From Herbaspirillum sp. (GTDB lineage Bacteria > Pseudomonadota > Gammaproteobacteria > Burkholderiales > Burkholderiaceae_D), in contig JAFAMT010000145.1 in assembly GCA_019233085.1 (NCBI GenBank), forward strand, positions 1-40,970: a stretch of 40,970 nucleotides of DNA. The letters are read 5' to 3'. Below, piece by piece: positions 30,238 to 38,730 of this stretch. The stretch's first letter is position 1. Each line of letters opens with the position of its first letter. Both the position numbers and the translations under genes were made by a program. The notes beneath the pieces were generated by a model. It made no database searches. It saw only the letters and a program-made list of their open reading frames with translations, and had not been told where the DNA came from.

Positions 30238-31308
30238 GTGGCTTTGAAATCGCTTCGCAATATCTTGCCTGTGCTGTGCATGGTGAACCTGCTGCTGTTC
30301 ATGATGCTGGCGCAGCATTGGTGGCTGGGTGCCCTGGTGGGCTTGCTCATCGGTGGCGCCTTTTACCTGACTTGCCTGCCGGCGCCGTCTTCGTCGGTCG
30401 TCCTGGCTGAGGGGGCGTCACGGTCCACGCCGGAACCGGCCCTGGCGGCCGACAGCCGACTGGCCGCTCTCTTGCGTGATGTCCTGCCGGTATGGCGTGG
30501 CAACGTGCAATTGGCCCGTGCCCAGACGCAGTCGGCCATCGACAGCCTGTCGGCGCGGTTCGTGGGCATCCATGAACGGTTGGGCCAGGCGCTGGATCCG
30601 GCGCGCCACGGCGCCAGCGCAGAGATCTTGCAGACCGTCGAGCACGCCGCCGAGCAGCTGGGCAGCATCGCCGTGGCGCTCGAAGGCATGCTGGCGCAAC
30701 GCCAGGCCCTGGCCAGCCGCTTCGATGCGGTGATGTCCGGCAACGACGAGATCCGTCGGCTGGCGCAGCAGAACGAGCAACTGGCCGGGCAGACCGGCGT
30801 GACCGACCTGCTCAGCAGCGAACAGAGCTGGCAGGAGCTGGCCGAGCGTTCGGCCGAGAACAGTCGCCAGATCGCTGCCCGTGCCAAGAACACGCGCCAG
30901 CAGATCCTGGCCGCCATCGGCGCGAGCGCCGAGGATCCGGCCAGCGGCGAGATCGTCGAAAACACGCGTTCCGTGATCGATCGCGTGATTGCCGATTTCC
31001 GCCAGTCGGCAATGAAGCTGAGCACGACCGTGGAGCAATTGCAGGACGAAGGCCGCGAGGTCGACCGTGAGGTCAGCGACATCCTGGTACAACTGCAGTT
31101 CCAGGACCGCATTAACCAGATCCTTGACCACGTGCAACTGGATATCGTGCGCCTGCGCGAGGCTGCCGATGCCGACGCAGCAAGCTTGCCGAGCTCCCAG
31201 CAATGGCTGGCCGACCTGGAAAAGACCTATACCACGCAGGAACAACGCCAGGTGCACGCCGGCCAGCAGGGCGGCCAGGCACCTTCTTCGCAAGTAGACT
31301 TCTTCTGA
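30238..31308 (+). CDS. Membrane-anchored coiled-coil chemotaxis protein with CheZ-like DxxxQ motif
   Basis: The 356-residue protein has an N-terminal hydrophobic pair (about residues 9-46: ILPVLCMVNLLLFMMLAQ, then LGALVGLLIGGAFYLTCL), then a helical, Gln/Glu-rich cytoplasmic part with strong coiled-coil character. Near the end LVQLQFQDRINQILDHVQ contains FQDRINQ, with Asp290 and Gln294 spaced as the catalytic pair of CheZ (FQDLTGQ, Asp143/Gln147 in E. coli). The C-terminus SQVDFF recalls the CheY-binding tail of CheZ. It is often annotated as an MCP-like protein, but no MCP signalling hairpin is present. It is the first gene of the operon, followed 9 bases later by cheY. GTG 30238 is the start that opens the frame; TTG 30244 is an alternative. 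Phosphatase activity is inference. Confidence 0.6.
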   Translation: MALKSLRNILPVLCMVNLLLFMMLAQHWWLGALVGLLIGGAFYLTCLPAPSSSVVLAEGASRSTPEPALAADSRLAALLRDVLPVWRGNVQLARAQTQSAIDSLSARFVGIHERLGQALDPARHGASAEILQTVEHAAEQLGSIAVALEGMLAQRQALASRFDAVMSGNDEIRRLAQQNEQLAGQTGVTDLLSSEQSWQELAERSAENSRQIAARAKNTRQQILAAIGASAEDPASGEIVENTRSVIDRVIADFRQSAMKLSTTVEQLQDEGREVDREVSDILVQLQFQDRINQILDHVQLDIVRLREAADADAASLPSSQQWLADLEKTYTTQEQRQVHAGQQGGQAPSSQVDFF

Positions 31309-31317
31309 GGAAGCACG

Positions 31318-31686
31318 ATGGAAAAAAGCATATTGATCGTCGACGACTCGTTCAGCCTGCGCCAGACCATCACGGCAGCCTTGAAGAGTGCCGGCTATCA
31401 CGTCGAGGAAGCCGCCGACGGCAAGCAGGCGTTGGCCAAGCTGGACGGGCGCAAGTTCAACCTGGTCATCTCCGACCTGAACATGCCCAACCTCGATGGC
31501 CTGTCCTTCGTGCGCGAGATGAAGCAGATGCCGGCCTACAAGTTCACGCCGGTCATCATGCTGACCACGGAAAGCAGCGACGCCCGCAAGCAGGAAGGCA
31601 AGGCCGCCGGCATCCGGGCCTGGGTCCACAAGCCCTTCCAGCCGCCGGTGCTGCTCGATGCCGTGGCCAAGCTGGTGCAGCCGTAG
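31318..31686 (+). CDS. cheY: CheY-type single-domain response regulator
   Basis: The 122-residue receiver domain has the acid pair in ILIVDDSFSLRQ, the phosphoacceptor Asp53 in LVISDLNMPNLDG, the switch Thr83 in VIMLTTES, and Lys105 in WVHKPFQPP. It carries no output domain, so phosphorylation by CheA is the signal. The sequence is of the PilG/CheY-like subtype found in cluster-specific systems more than flagellar-motor CheY. A ribosome site (GAGGAAG) precedes ATG 31318. The gene lies between the CheZ-like protein, a candidate phosphatase for it, and the STAS protein. Confidence 0.92.
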   Translation: MEKSILIVDDSFSLRQTITAALKSAGYHVEEAADGKQALAKLDGRKFNLVISDLNMPNLDGLSFVREMKQMPAYKFTPVIMLTTESSDARKQEGKAAGIRAWVHKPFQPPVLLDAVAKLVQP

Positions 31687-31737
31687 GCCAGGACAGTAGG
31701 GAAAGCAGAGAAAGCAGAGAAAGTTGAGAGCAAGACG

Positions 31738-32133
31738 ATGCCGCTGAAGTACACCGTGCAAGAGGACAAGTTGCAGCTCACCTTGCGTGGCAGCCTGACC
31801 ATTTTCCAGGCCGCCGAGCGCAAGCCCGAGCTGCTGCACGCGCTCACGCAGGCACAACGGGTGGTGGTGCTGGATACGTCGGGCGTGGATGAGATCGACA
31901 CGGCCGGTATCCAGTTGCTGCTGCTGTTGCGTCGCGAGCTGGACGCCAGTGGGCGCCACCTGGAACTGGGACCATGCAGTCCGGCCGTGCTGGCGGCGTT
32001 GGACCTGCTGCAGCTGCATGAGCGCTTCCATGCGCCTGCCGTGGAAAGCATCGGGGACGATGATGACGGCGATGACGGCGATGACGGCAATGGCAGCGAT
32101 GGTGGCGAGAGCCTGGCCGAGGAGGGCGCATGA
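31738..32133 (+). CDS. STAS-domain protein (anti-anti-sigma-like) of the chemosensory operon
   Basis: The 131-residue protein has a STAS fold: LKYTVQEDKLQLTLRGSLTIF, then VVVLDTSGVDEIDTAGIQLLLLLRREL. In phosphorylatable SpoIIAA-type proteins the site is DSSG; here it is DTAG (residues 54-57), so the phosphorylated serine is replaced by alanine and regulation by a serine kinase at that place is unlikely. After residue 105 comes a disordered Asp/Gly tail encoded by a 9-bp repeat. The stop overlaps the cheA start (ATGA, 32130-32133). A regulator of protein contacts, or a partner of CheA or its receptor, is plausible; function unknown. Confidence 0.85.
   Translation: MPLKYTVQEDKLQLTLRGSLTIFQAAERKPELLHALTQAQRVVVLDTSGVDEIDTAGIQLLLLLRRELDASGRHLELGPCSPAVLAALDLLQLHERFHAPAVESIGDDDDGDDGDDGNGSDGGESLAEEGA
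32062..32106 (+). repeat. 9-bp tandem repeat encoding an Asp-Asp-Gly tail
   Basis: GATGACGGC occurs three times exactly in tandem (32062-32088), followed by two degenerate copies (to 32106). It encodes the acidic C-terminal tail of the STAS protein in frame. Nine-base units keep the frame when copy number changes, so the tail length may vary between strains. Confidence 0.75.
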
Positions 32134-34304
32134 GCAAGGACTCCGCGCGTGACGCCGTCGTCCAGGAAGCCCGCGAGTTGCTGGTAGCCATGGAAGCTGC
32201 GCTGCTGCAGATCGAGATGGAAGGGCCCAGCCGCGAAAGCATCAACGCCATCTTCCGCGCGGCCCACACCATCAAGGGCTCGGCGGGCCTGTTCGCCTTC
32301 GACAGCATCGTCCACTTTACCCACCAGCTCGAACATGTGCTGGACAAGGTGCGCGACGAGGAACTGGCGCTGAACGGGCACATGATGTCGCTGTTGCTGC
32401 AGTGTGGCGACTATATCGGCGAACTGGTGGATGCCATCGAACGCCGCGAGGAACTCCAGGAACCCAACCCCGAGCGTCGCGCCACCTTGCTGGCCGAGCT
32501 GGAGGCCGTGGCACAGGCGGCCACCCGTGTCGATGCGGCGGTCGATCCCGCCCCGCAAGGGGCCGCGCCGGCCGCAGGCGGCGAGTCGCCGGTGATCTCT
32601 GCCATGGACGCGGCGCCGGCAGATTATCCGTACTGGCACCTGTCGCTGGCCTTCAACGAAAACGTATTGCGCGACGGCCTGGACCCGATGTCCTTCCTGC
32701 ATTACCTGCGCTCGCTGGGTCGCATCGTCGCCATCCTGCCGCTGGAATCGGCCATTCCCGCGGCTGACGAGATGGATGCCGAAAGCTGCTACCTGGGCGT
32801 GGAAATCTGCCTGGCCTCGGACTCCTCGCGACAGACGCTGGAAGATGTCTTCGAATTCGTGCGCGACGACAGCCGCATCGACATCCTGCCGCCGCGCAGT
32901 TCCCTGTCGGCCTATGCCGAGGTGCTGGCGCGCCTGCCGCGTGAGGATGCCGCCCGCCTGGTGGGCATGTGGCGGCGCCTGGACCAGTTCAGCGAAGCGC
33001 AATGGCGCAGCCTCGGTGCAGCCACCGTGGCCGAGGCGATCGCCCCGGTGGTGCCGGTGGCCGCAGGTGACGTGGTGCAGCGTCCGCGTCCGCTGGACGA
33101 GCGCCGGGCGCATGAGCAGAAGTTCATCAAGATCGAGGTCTCCAAGCTGGACCAGCTCATCGACCTGGTGGGCGAGCTGGTCATCGCCGGTGCCAGTGCA
33201 CGCCTGGTGGCACGCCGGCGCAAGGATAGCCAGTTCGAGGAAGCCACCCAGGCCATCGATGCCCTGATGGAGCAGATCCGCGATGCCGCCCTGACGCTGC
33301 GCATGGTGCAGATCAATGAAGTGTTCCAGCGTTTTCCGCGCATCGTGCGCGACCTGGCGCGCGACCTCAACAAGGATATCGAGCTGGTCATGACCGGTTC
33401 GGACACCGAGCTGGACAAGTCCATGATCGAGCGCATCGCCGATCCGCTCATGCATATCGTGCGCAATGCCATCGACCACGGCATCGAACCGGCCGCCGAG
33501 CGCATCGCCGCCGGCAAGCCGGCCAGGGCGACGCTGCGCCTGAACGCCATCCACGAGTCCGGCAGTGTCGTGGTGGAGGTCATGGACGATGGCCGCGGCA
33601 TGGACCGCGAGCGCATCCTGGCGCATGCCATCGCCAGCGGCCTGGCCGCGCCGGAGGCTGAGTTGAGCGATGCCGAGATCTATCGTTTCGTCTTCGAACC
33701 CGGGTTTTCCACGGCCCGCGAGGTGACCGAATTGTCCGGGCGTGGCGTGGGCATGGATGTGGTCAAGCGCAATATCGAGGCCCTGCACGGCGAGGTCGTC
33801 ATCGATACCGAACGCGGACGCGGCACCGTGGTGCGCATCCGCCTGCCGCTGACGCTGGCCATCATTTCCGGATTCCAGGTGGTGGTGGGCAATGCGGTCT
33901 TCGTCATTCCGCTGGACATGGTGGTGGAGTGCATCGACATGCCTCCCCAGCACGCCGGCTGCAATATCGTGGCCGTGCGCGGCGAGCCCTTGCCCTTCGT
34001 GCCGCTGCGTGAGCTGTTCGACCTGCCGGCGCGCGAGCACGGCCGCAACAGCCTGGTGATCGTGCAGTATGGCAAGCTGCGTGCGGGCTTGCTGGTCGAC
34101 GGCCTGCTGGGGGAGTGCCAGGCCGTGATCAAGCCCCTGGGGCGCTTGTTCGGCAAGGTCAAGGGCCTGTCCGGATCGACCATCCTGGGTGACGGCCGGG
34201 TCGCACTGATCCTGGACATTCCGCACCTGGTGCAGCACACGCAGCAGCAGGAACAGGGCAATCCGGCGCTCTATGTCGAACGTGGCGTAGGTATTGCGCC
34301 ATGA
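32130..34304 (+). CDS. cheA: Chemotaxis histidine kinase CheA
   Basis: The 724-residue kinase has five recognisable parts: an Hpt domain with phosphorylated His46 ([14 protein letters not shown]); a P2-like regulator-binding segment around residues 165-260 ([19 protein letters not shown] to RIDILPP); a dimerisation helix pair ([22 protein letters not shown]); a HATPase with N box [13 protein letters not shown]1 [13 protein letters not shown] and G2 GRGVGMDVV; and a C-terminal CheW-like domain ([21 protein letters not shown]). It autophosphorylates on receptor signal and passes phosphate to CheY, CheB and perhaps the REC-EAL protein. Start and stop both overlap neighbours (ATGA), so translation is coupled. 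Confidence 0.96.
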   Translation: MSKDSARDAVVQEARELLVAMEAALLQIEMEGPSRESINAIFRAAHTIKGSAGLFAFDSIVHFTHQLEHVLDKVRDEELALNGHMMSLLLQCGDYIGELVDAIERREELQEPNPERRATLLAELEAVAQAATRVDAAVDPAPQGAAPAAGGESPVISAMDAAPADYPYWHLSLAFNENVLRDGLDPMSFLHYLRSLGRIVAILPLESAIPAADEMDAESCYLGVEICLASDSSRQTLEDVFEFVRDDSRIDILPPRSSLSAYAEVLARLPREDAARLVGMWRRLDQFSEAQWRSLGAATVAEAIAPVVPVAAGDVVQRPRPLDERRAHEQKFIKIEVSKLDQLIDLVGELVIAGASARLVARRRKDSQFEEATQAIDALMEQIRDAALTLRMVQINEVFQRFPRIVRDLARDLNKDIELVMTGSDTELDKSMIERIADPLMHIVRNAIDHGIEPAAERIAAGKPARATLRLNAIHESGSVVVEVMDDGRGMDRERILAHAIASGLAAPEAELSDAEIYRFVFEPGFSTAREVTELSGRGVGMDVVKRNIEALHGEVVIDTERGRGTVVRIRLPLTLAIISGFQVVVGNAVFVIPLDMVVECIDMPPQHAGCNIVAVRGEPLPFVPLRELFDLPAREHGRNSLVIVQYGKLRAGLLVDGLLGECQAVIKPLGRLFGKVKGLSGSTILGDGRVALILDIPHLVQHTQQQEQGNPALYVERGVGIAP

Positions 34305-34351
34305 CTAGCCCAACGAGACAGTCAACCGCCGCAGCACAAGGGGAAGCTAGC

Positions 34352-36139
34352 ATGCAAGTATCGATGACCCACAGAATGAGCATCAAGCAGCTCTTCATCT
34401 GGCTGGCCCTGGTGGTCTCCATTCTGGTGGCCGTGGTGATCAGCCTGATCCACACGCTCAAGGATGCCAATGCCGCGCTGGAGCAGGCGCACCAGTCACG
34501 CTATGCGTCGGCGGCGCTGGCCGATGAGTTGCGCCGCACCAGCGAGGACATGACCAAGTTCGCGCGGGCCTATGTGACCACGGGCGATCCCAACGACGAG
34601 GACCGCTACTACATGATCATGGACATCCGCAACGGCAAGCGGGCGCGTCCGGCCAACTACGAGCGCTTCAACTGGGACCTGGTCAATGCACGCAAGCTGC
34701 CGGTGGAGGCCGGCGCGCAGGCGGTGCCGCTGATCGAACTGATGCAGCGTGCCGGCTTCACCGAGCAGGAACTGGCCAAGATGAAGGAGGCCCTGTCCAT
34801 CACCGACCAGCTGTCACGCATCGAGATCACGGCCTTCCATGCAGTCAAGGGCGAGTTCGACGACGGCGAGGGCAAGTTCACCGTGATCGGCGCCCCCAAC
34901 CAGGCCATGGCGCAGGAGCTGGTGTTCGACCAGACCTACCGCGCCCTGTTCGGCAAGGTCATGAGCCCGGTCAACGATTTCCTGCGCCTGGTGGATGAGC
35001 GTACCGAGGCCAAGGTGATTCGCGCCGGTCGCGAATATGCGGAGCTCGAACAGAAGATCTTCTGGCTGCTGACCGCTTCCGTGCTGTTGCTCTTTGCCTG
35101 CCTGGGGTTTGCCTATCGCACCATCCGCTCGCAGATCGGTGGTGAGCCGCGTGACGCCATGAGCGTGCTGCGCCGGGTGGCCGAGGGCGACCTCACCGTA
35201 TCGGTGCCGCTGGGCAAGCGCGACAGGATCAGCGTGCTCTACAGCACCCAGCAGATGGTCAACAAGTGGACCGATGTGATCGGCGACGTCAGCGGCACCG
35301 CCGGTGCCCTGGCCTCGGCGTCGGAGCAGATCTCGTCGTCCTCGCAGGCGCTGTCGCACAGCGCCTCGCAGCAGGCCGCCAATGTCGAGGAAACCAGCGC
35401 CTCGGTGGAAGAGATCACCGCCACCATCGCCCAGAATGCCGACAATGCCCGCACCACCGATGGCATTGCCAGCCTCTCGGCCCATGCCGCCACCGAAGGC
35501 GGGGAAGCCGTGCGCGAGACGGTAGCCGCCATGAAGCAGATTGCCAGCAAGATCGGCATCATCGACGACATCGCCTACCAGACCAACCTGCTGGCCCTGA
35601 ATGCAGCCATCGAGGCGGCCCGTGCCGGCGAGCACGGCAAGGGCTTCGCGGTGGTGGCCGCCGAGGTGCGCAAGCTGGCCGAACGCTCGCAGACGGCCGC
35701 CCAGGAAATCATCGCCGTGGCCGAGCATAGCGTGGGCCTGGCCGAGAAGGCCGGCGGCCTGCTCAACCAGATGGTGCCGTCGATCCGCAAGACCGCCGAC
35801 CTGGTGCAGGAGATCGCCGCCGCCTCGGCCGAACAGTCGACCGGGCTGGAACAGATCAACAATGCCGTGCACCAGATGGCGCAGACTACCCAGATGACCG
35901 CCTCGGCCTCGGAAGAACTGTCGGCCACCTCCGAGGAGATGAGCGCCCAGGCCATGCACCTGCAGGACCTGATGCGTTTCTTCCAGGTGGGTGAGATGCG
36001 CAAGGCCGTGCCACGCAGTGTCAAGGCAGGACCCGGTCCCGGCGGCCCAGGCAAGCAGGAACGCATGCGCCGCCTGTCGATGCTGGACGCTGCCGAGGAC
36101 GAGGCAGCGGTCGACGAATCGTCGTTCAAGCGTTTCTGA
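34352..36139 (+). CDS. Methyl-accepting chemotaxis protein, short (34-heptad) class
   Basis: The receptor has an N-terminal membrane helix ([23 protein letters not shown]), a periplasmic four-helix-bundle-type sensor of about 200 residues, a second helix ([20 protein letters not shown]), a HAMP domain and a signalling hairpin with tip [20 protein letters not shown] and [17 protein letters not shown]. By hand alignment with Tsr each arm lacks one heptad, giving the 34H class. No NWETF-type tail is present (ends ESSFKRF), so CheR docks elsewhere. The ATG at 34301 overlaps the cheA stop, but I prefer ATG 34352, which has AAGGGGA 7 bases upstream. Ligand unknown. Confidence 0.92.
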   Translation: MQVSMTHRMSIKQLFIWLALVVSILVAVVISLIHTLKDANAALEQAHQSRYASAALADELRRTSEDMTKFARAYVTTGDPNDEDRYYMIMDIRNGKRARPANYERFNWDLVNARKLPVEAGAQAVPLIELMQRAGFTEQELAKMKEALSITDQLSRIEITAFHAVKGEFDDGEGKFTVIGAPNQAMAQELVFDQTYRALFGKVMSPVNDFLRLVDERTEAKVIRAGREYAELEQKIFWLLTASVLLLFACLGFAYRTIRSQIGGEPRDAMSVLRRVAEGDLTVSVPLGKRDRISVLYSTQQMVNKWTDVIGDVSGTAGALASASEQISSSSQALSHSASQQAANVEETSASVEEITATIAQNADNARTTDGIASLSAHAATEGGEAVRETVAAMKQIASKIGIIDDIAYQTNLLALNAAIEAARAGEHGKGFAVVAAEVRKLAERSQTAAQEIIAVAEHSVGLAEKAGGLLNQMVPSIRKTADLVQEIAAASAEQSTGLEQINNAVHQMAQTTQMTASASEELSATSEEMSAQAMHLQDLMRFFQVGEMRKAVPRSVKAGPGPGGPGKQERMRRLSMLDAAEDEAAVDESSFKRF

Positions 36140-36167
36140 TAAGCGGGATCAGCAAGGAGAGAAGGCA

Positions 36168-36734
36168 ATGCCCAGTGTGTCGTTGAATGGCGATTCCTTC
36201 AAGAAGCGGCAACAGGAGGAAGTCATCGAAAGCCGTCAGTTCCTGACCTTCCTGGTCGGGTCCGAGAGCTTTGCCATGCCCATCGCCAGCATCCGTGAGA
36301 TCATCGAATACGGCGGCCTGACCGAGGTGCCCTTGATGCCGGGCTTCCTGCGTGGCGTGATCAACCTGCGCGGCTCGGTGGTACCGGTGATCGACCTGTC
36401 GGCGCGCTTTGGCCGGGCTCCCACGGTGGAGGCCAAACGCACCTGCATCATCATCATGGAACTGCAGCAGGAGGGCCAGTTGCTGCTGCTGGGGGTCATG
36501 GTCGATGCGGTCAGTGCGGTGCTCAACGTCAACGTCGACGACATCGAGCCGCGCCCCACCTTCGGTGCCGGTATCCGCTCCGATTTCATCGACGGCATGA
36601 TCAGCGTCAGCGAGCGCTTCATCGTGGTGCTCGATGTACCCCGGGTGTTGTCGCTGGATGAACTGGCCAGCCTCCTGGGCATGAGCGCCGAGAACGCACT
36701 GGGCGGTGGGCCCGGTGACGGATTGCGGGAGTAG
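36168..36734 (+). CDS. cheW: CheW adaptor protein
   Basis: The 188-residue protein couples the receptor to CheA. After a 20-residue polar lead, the CheW domain begins SRQFLTFLVGSESFAMPIASIREII and continues with LPGFLRGVINLRGSVVPVIDLSARFG (split by normal turns) and FIDGMISVSERFIVVLDV. The ribosome site AGGAGAGAAGG precedes ATG 36168; an earlier frame start overlapping the receptor was rejected. cheR starts 5 bases after it. The C-terminal 20 residues (after LASLLG) are an extension beyond the domain. Confidence 0.94.
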   Translation: MPSVSLNGDSFKKRQQEEVIESRQFLTFLVGSESFAMPIASIREIIEYGGLTEVPLMPGFLRGVINLRGSVVPVIDLSARFGRAPTVEAKRTCIIIMELQQEGQLLLLGVMVDAVSAVLNVNVDDIEPRPTFGAGIRSDFIDGMISVSERFIVVLDVPRVLSLDELASLLGMSAENALGGGPGDGLRE

Positions 36735-36739
36735 CGACC

Positions 36740-37573
36740 ATGAGCGGCTGGAACGGCATTCAGGCGGAAGATGACGTCAGCGACCACGACATGTTGCTGT
36801 TCCAGCAGTTGTTCAAGCAGCAGATCGGCCTGCACCTGCCGCTGTCCAAGAAGGCCCTGCTGCAAAGCCGCCTGGGGGCCCGCCTGCACGAACTGGGACT
36901 GCGCCAGCTCGGCCAGTACCACGCACTCATTGCCGGCGAACAGGGTGCCCAGGAGCGCCAGCGCGCCATCGACCTGATCACCACCAACGAAACCTATTTC
37001 TTCCGCGAACAGGGGCATTTCGATTTCCTGGTCGAGGAGTTCCTGCCGCAGTGGAGCAGCCAGCAGCACCTGCGCGTCTGGAGCGCGGCCAGCGCCACCG
37101 GCGAGGAAGCCTATACCCTGGCCATGCTGCTGGATCGCCATCGCACTGCTGGAAGCTGGTCGGTGTTCGGCTCCGACGTCAGCATGCGGGTACTGCGCTT
37201 TGCCCGCCGGGCGCTCTATCCGCTGGCGCGCGGGCAGAACATCCCGCGCCAGTACCTGCGCCGCTACTGCCTGATGGGGACGGGGGAATACGAAGGACAT
37301 TTCCTGGTGCAGGCCGAGCTGCGCAAGCAGGTCGAGTTTGCCCAGCGCAATCTCACGCGCCTGGATGAATTCGATGATGGGCTCTATGACCTGATCTTCC
37401 TGCGCAACGTGATCATCTACTTCGATTGCCCCACCAAGCTGCAAGTGCTGCGCGATGTGATCGCCCGCCTGCGTCCGGGCGGCTACCTGGTGGTGGGGCA
37501 CTCGGAATCCCTGCACGGCATGGACCTGGCGCTGGAGATGCATTCGCCGTCGATCTACAGGAAGCCGACATGA
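36740..37573 (+). CDS. cheR: Chemoreceptor glutamate methyltransferase CheR
   Basis: The 277-residue enzyme methylates receptor glutamates with S-adenosylmethionine for adaptation. The N-terminal helical domain (HDMLLFQQLFKQQIGLHLPLSKKALLQSRL) is followed by TTNETYFFREQGHFDFL, the SAM-binding motif VWSAASATGEEAYTLAMLL, and FLRNVIIYFDCPTKLQVLRDV near the C-terminus. It overlaps cheB by four bases (ATGA). Length is normal. Confidence 0.95.
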   Translation: MSGWNGIQAEDDVSDHDMLLFQQLFKQQIGLHLPLSKKALLQSRLGARLHELGLRQLGQYHALIAGEQGAQERQRAIDLITTNETYFFREQGHFDFLVEEFLPQWSSQQHLRVWSAASATGEEAYTLAMLLDRHRTAGSWSVFGSDVSMRVLRFARRALYPLARGQNIPRQYLRRYCLMGTGEYEGHFLVQAELRKQVEFAQRNLTRLDEFDDGLYDLIFLRNVIIYFDCPTKLQVLRDVIARLRPGGYLVVGHSESLHGMDLALEMHSPSIYRKPT

Positions 37574-38730
37574 ACGCCCCGCTCATCCGGGTGATGGTGG
37601 TCGACGACTCCTCGGTGGTGCGCCAGCTGGTGCAGCAACTGCTGGCCGAGACGGTCGATATCCGTGTCATCGGCACCGCGCCCGATCCGGTCTTCGCCCT
37701 GCGCAAGATGAACCAGGAGTGGCCTGACGTGATCCTGCTGGATATCGAGATGCCGCGCATGGATGGCATCACCTTCCTCAAGCAGATCATGGCGACCCGG
37801 CCTACGCCGGTGGTCATGTGCAGTTCGCGTGCCGAGGATGGCAACGGCGTGGCCGCCGCCGCGCTGGCCGCCGGCGCCGTCAGTGTCATTGCCCGCCCGC
37901 AACTGGGTGTTCGTGACTTTCTGCATGAGGCCGTGGCCGAACTGGCCTGTGCCATTCGCGCGGCTGTGCAGGCCGGACCGGCCGCGCGTGCCCTTGCAGC
38001 AGCGGGGCCGCGCGGCAGTGTACCTGCGGCACACGTGCGCACGGTCAAAGCAGGCTCGGACGAAATGTTGCATCATGATGGCTGGGTGTCAGGTTTGCAA
38101 CGCTACAGCGCCGATGCGGTGCTGAACCCGCCAGGCCCGGAAGACGGGCATCATCCCGCAACTGCCCGCATCGTCGCCATCGCCGCCTCCACGGGAGGAC
38201 CGCAGGCGCTGGAGCGGGTGCTGGGCCGGCTGGGACCGGATTGTCCGGGGCTGGTAGTGGTGCAGCATATGCCGCAGCGCTTTACGCGCAGCTTTGCCGA
38301 GCGGCTGCACCGGCTCTCAGGGGCCGAGGTCAGGGAGGCCGAGCACCAGGACATGGTGCTCCCGGGACGCGTGCTGATCGCACCCGGTGGGAAGCATCTG
38401 GTGGTCAGGCGGGATGGGCTGCAGTACTATGTGGAAACATTGGATGGCCCCCTGGTGAGCCGGCACAAGCCCTCGGCGGATGTGCTGTTCCGCTCGCTGG
38501 CCAAGGCCGCAGGCAGCAATGCGGTGGGGATCATCATGACGGGGATGGGGGACGATGGCGCGCACGGTCTCAAGGAGATGGCCGAATGCGGGGGCGCCAC
38601 CTATGCCCAGGACGAAGCCACCAGCGTGGTCTTCGGTATGCCGAAAGAAGCGATACAACTGGGTGGTGTCGGTGACGTCATCGCTCTCGACAACATCTCT
38701 GCGGTGATTGAACAATATGCCTCCCGATAA
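37570..38730 (+). CDS. cheB: Chemotaxis response regulator / protein-glutamate methylesterase CheB
   Basis: The 386-residue protein removes receptor methyl groups or deamidates glutamine when phosphorylated. It has a receiver domain (VDDSSVVRQL; phosphoacceptor Asp58 in LLDIEMPRMDG), then a linker of about 55 residues, and an esterase domain with the catalytic Ser207 in IAASTGGPQAL, His233 in VVQHMPQRFT and Asp329 in TGMGDDGAHG. The start ATG 37570 overlaps the cheR stop. The linker (about residues 140-197) is unusually rich in charged and Pro/His residues. It overlaps the following REC-EAL gene by 14 bases. Confidence 0.95.
   Translation: MNAPLIRVMVVDDSSVVRQLVQQLLAETVDIRVIGTAPDPVFALRKMNQEWPDVILLDIEMPRMDGITFLKQIMATRPTPVVMCSSRAEDGNGVAAAALAAGAVSVIARPQLGVRDFLHEAVAELACAIRAAVQAGPAARALAAAGPRGSVPAAHVRTVKAGSDEMLHHDGWVSGLQRYSADAVLNPPGPEDGHHPATARIVAIAASTGGPQALERVLGRLGPDCPGLVVVQHMPQRFTRSFAERLHRLSGAEVREAEHQDMVLPGRVLIAPGGKHLVVRRDGLQYYVETLDGPLVSRHKPSADVLFRSLAKAAGSNAVGIIMTGMGDDGAHGLKEMAECGGATYAQDEATSVVFGMPKEAIQLGGVGDVIALDNISAVIEQYASR

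Noticed and set aside
31536-34238. Long antisense open frame of 900 codons over the STAS and cheA genes
   Set aside because: The translation is rich in His, Arg, Gly and Gln without any domain, as usual for antisense frames of GC-rich genes. The plus-strand cheA carries complete family motifs.
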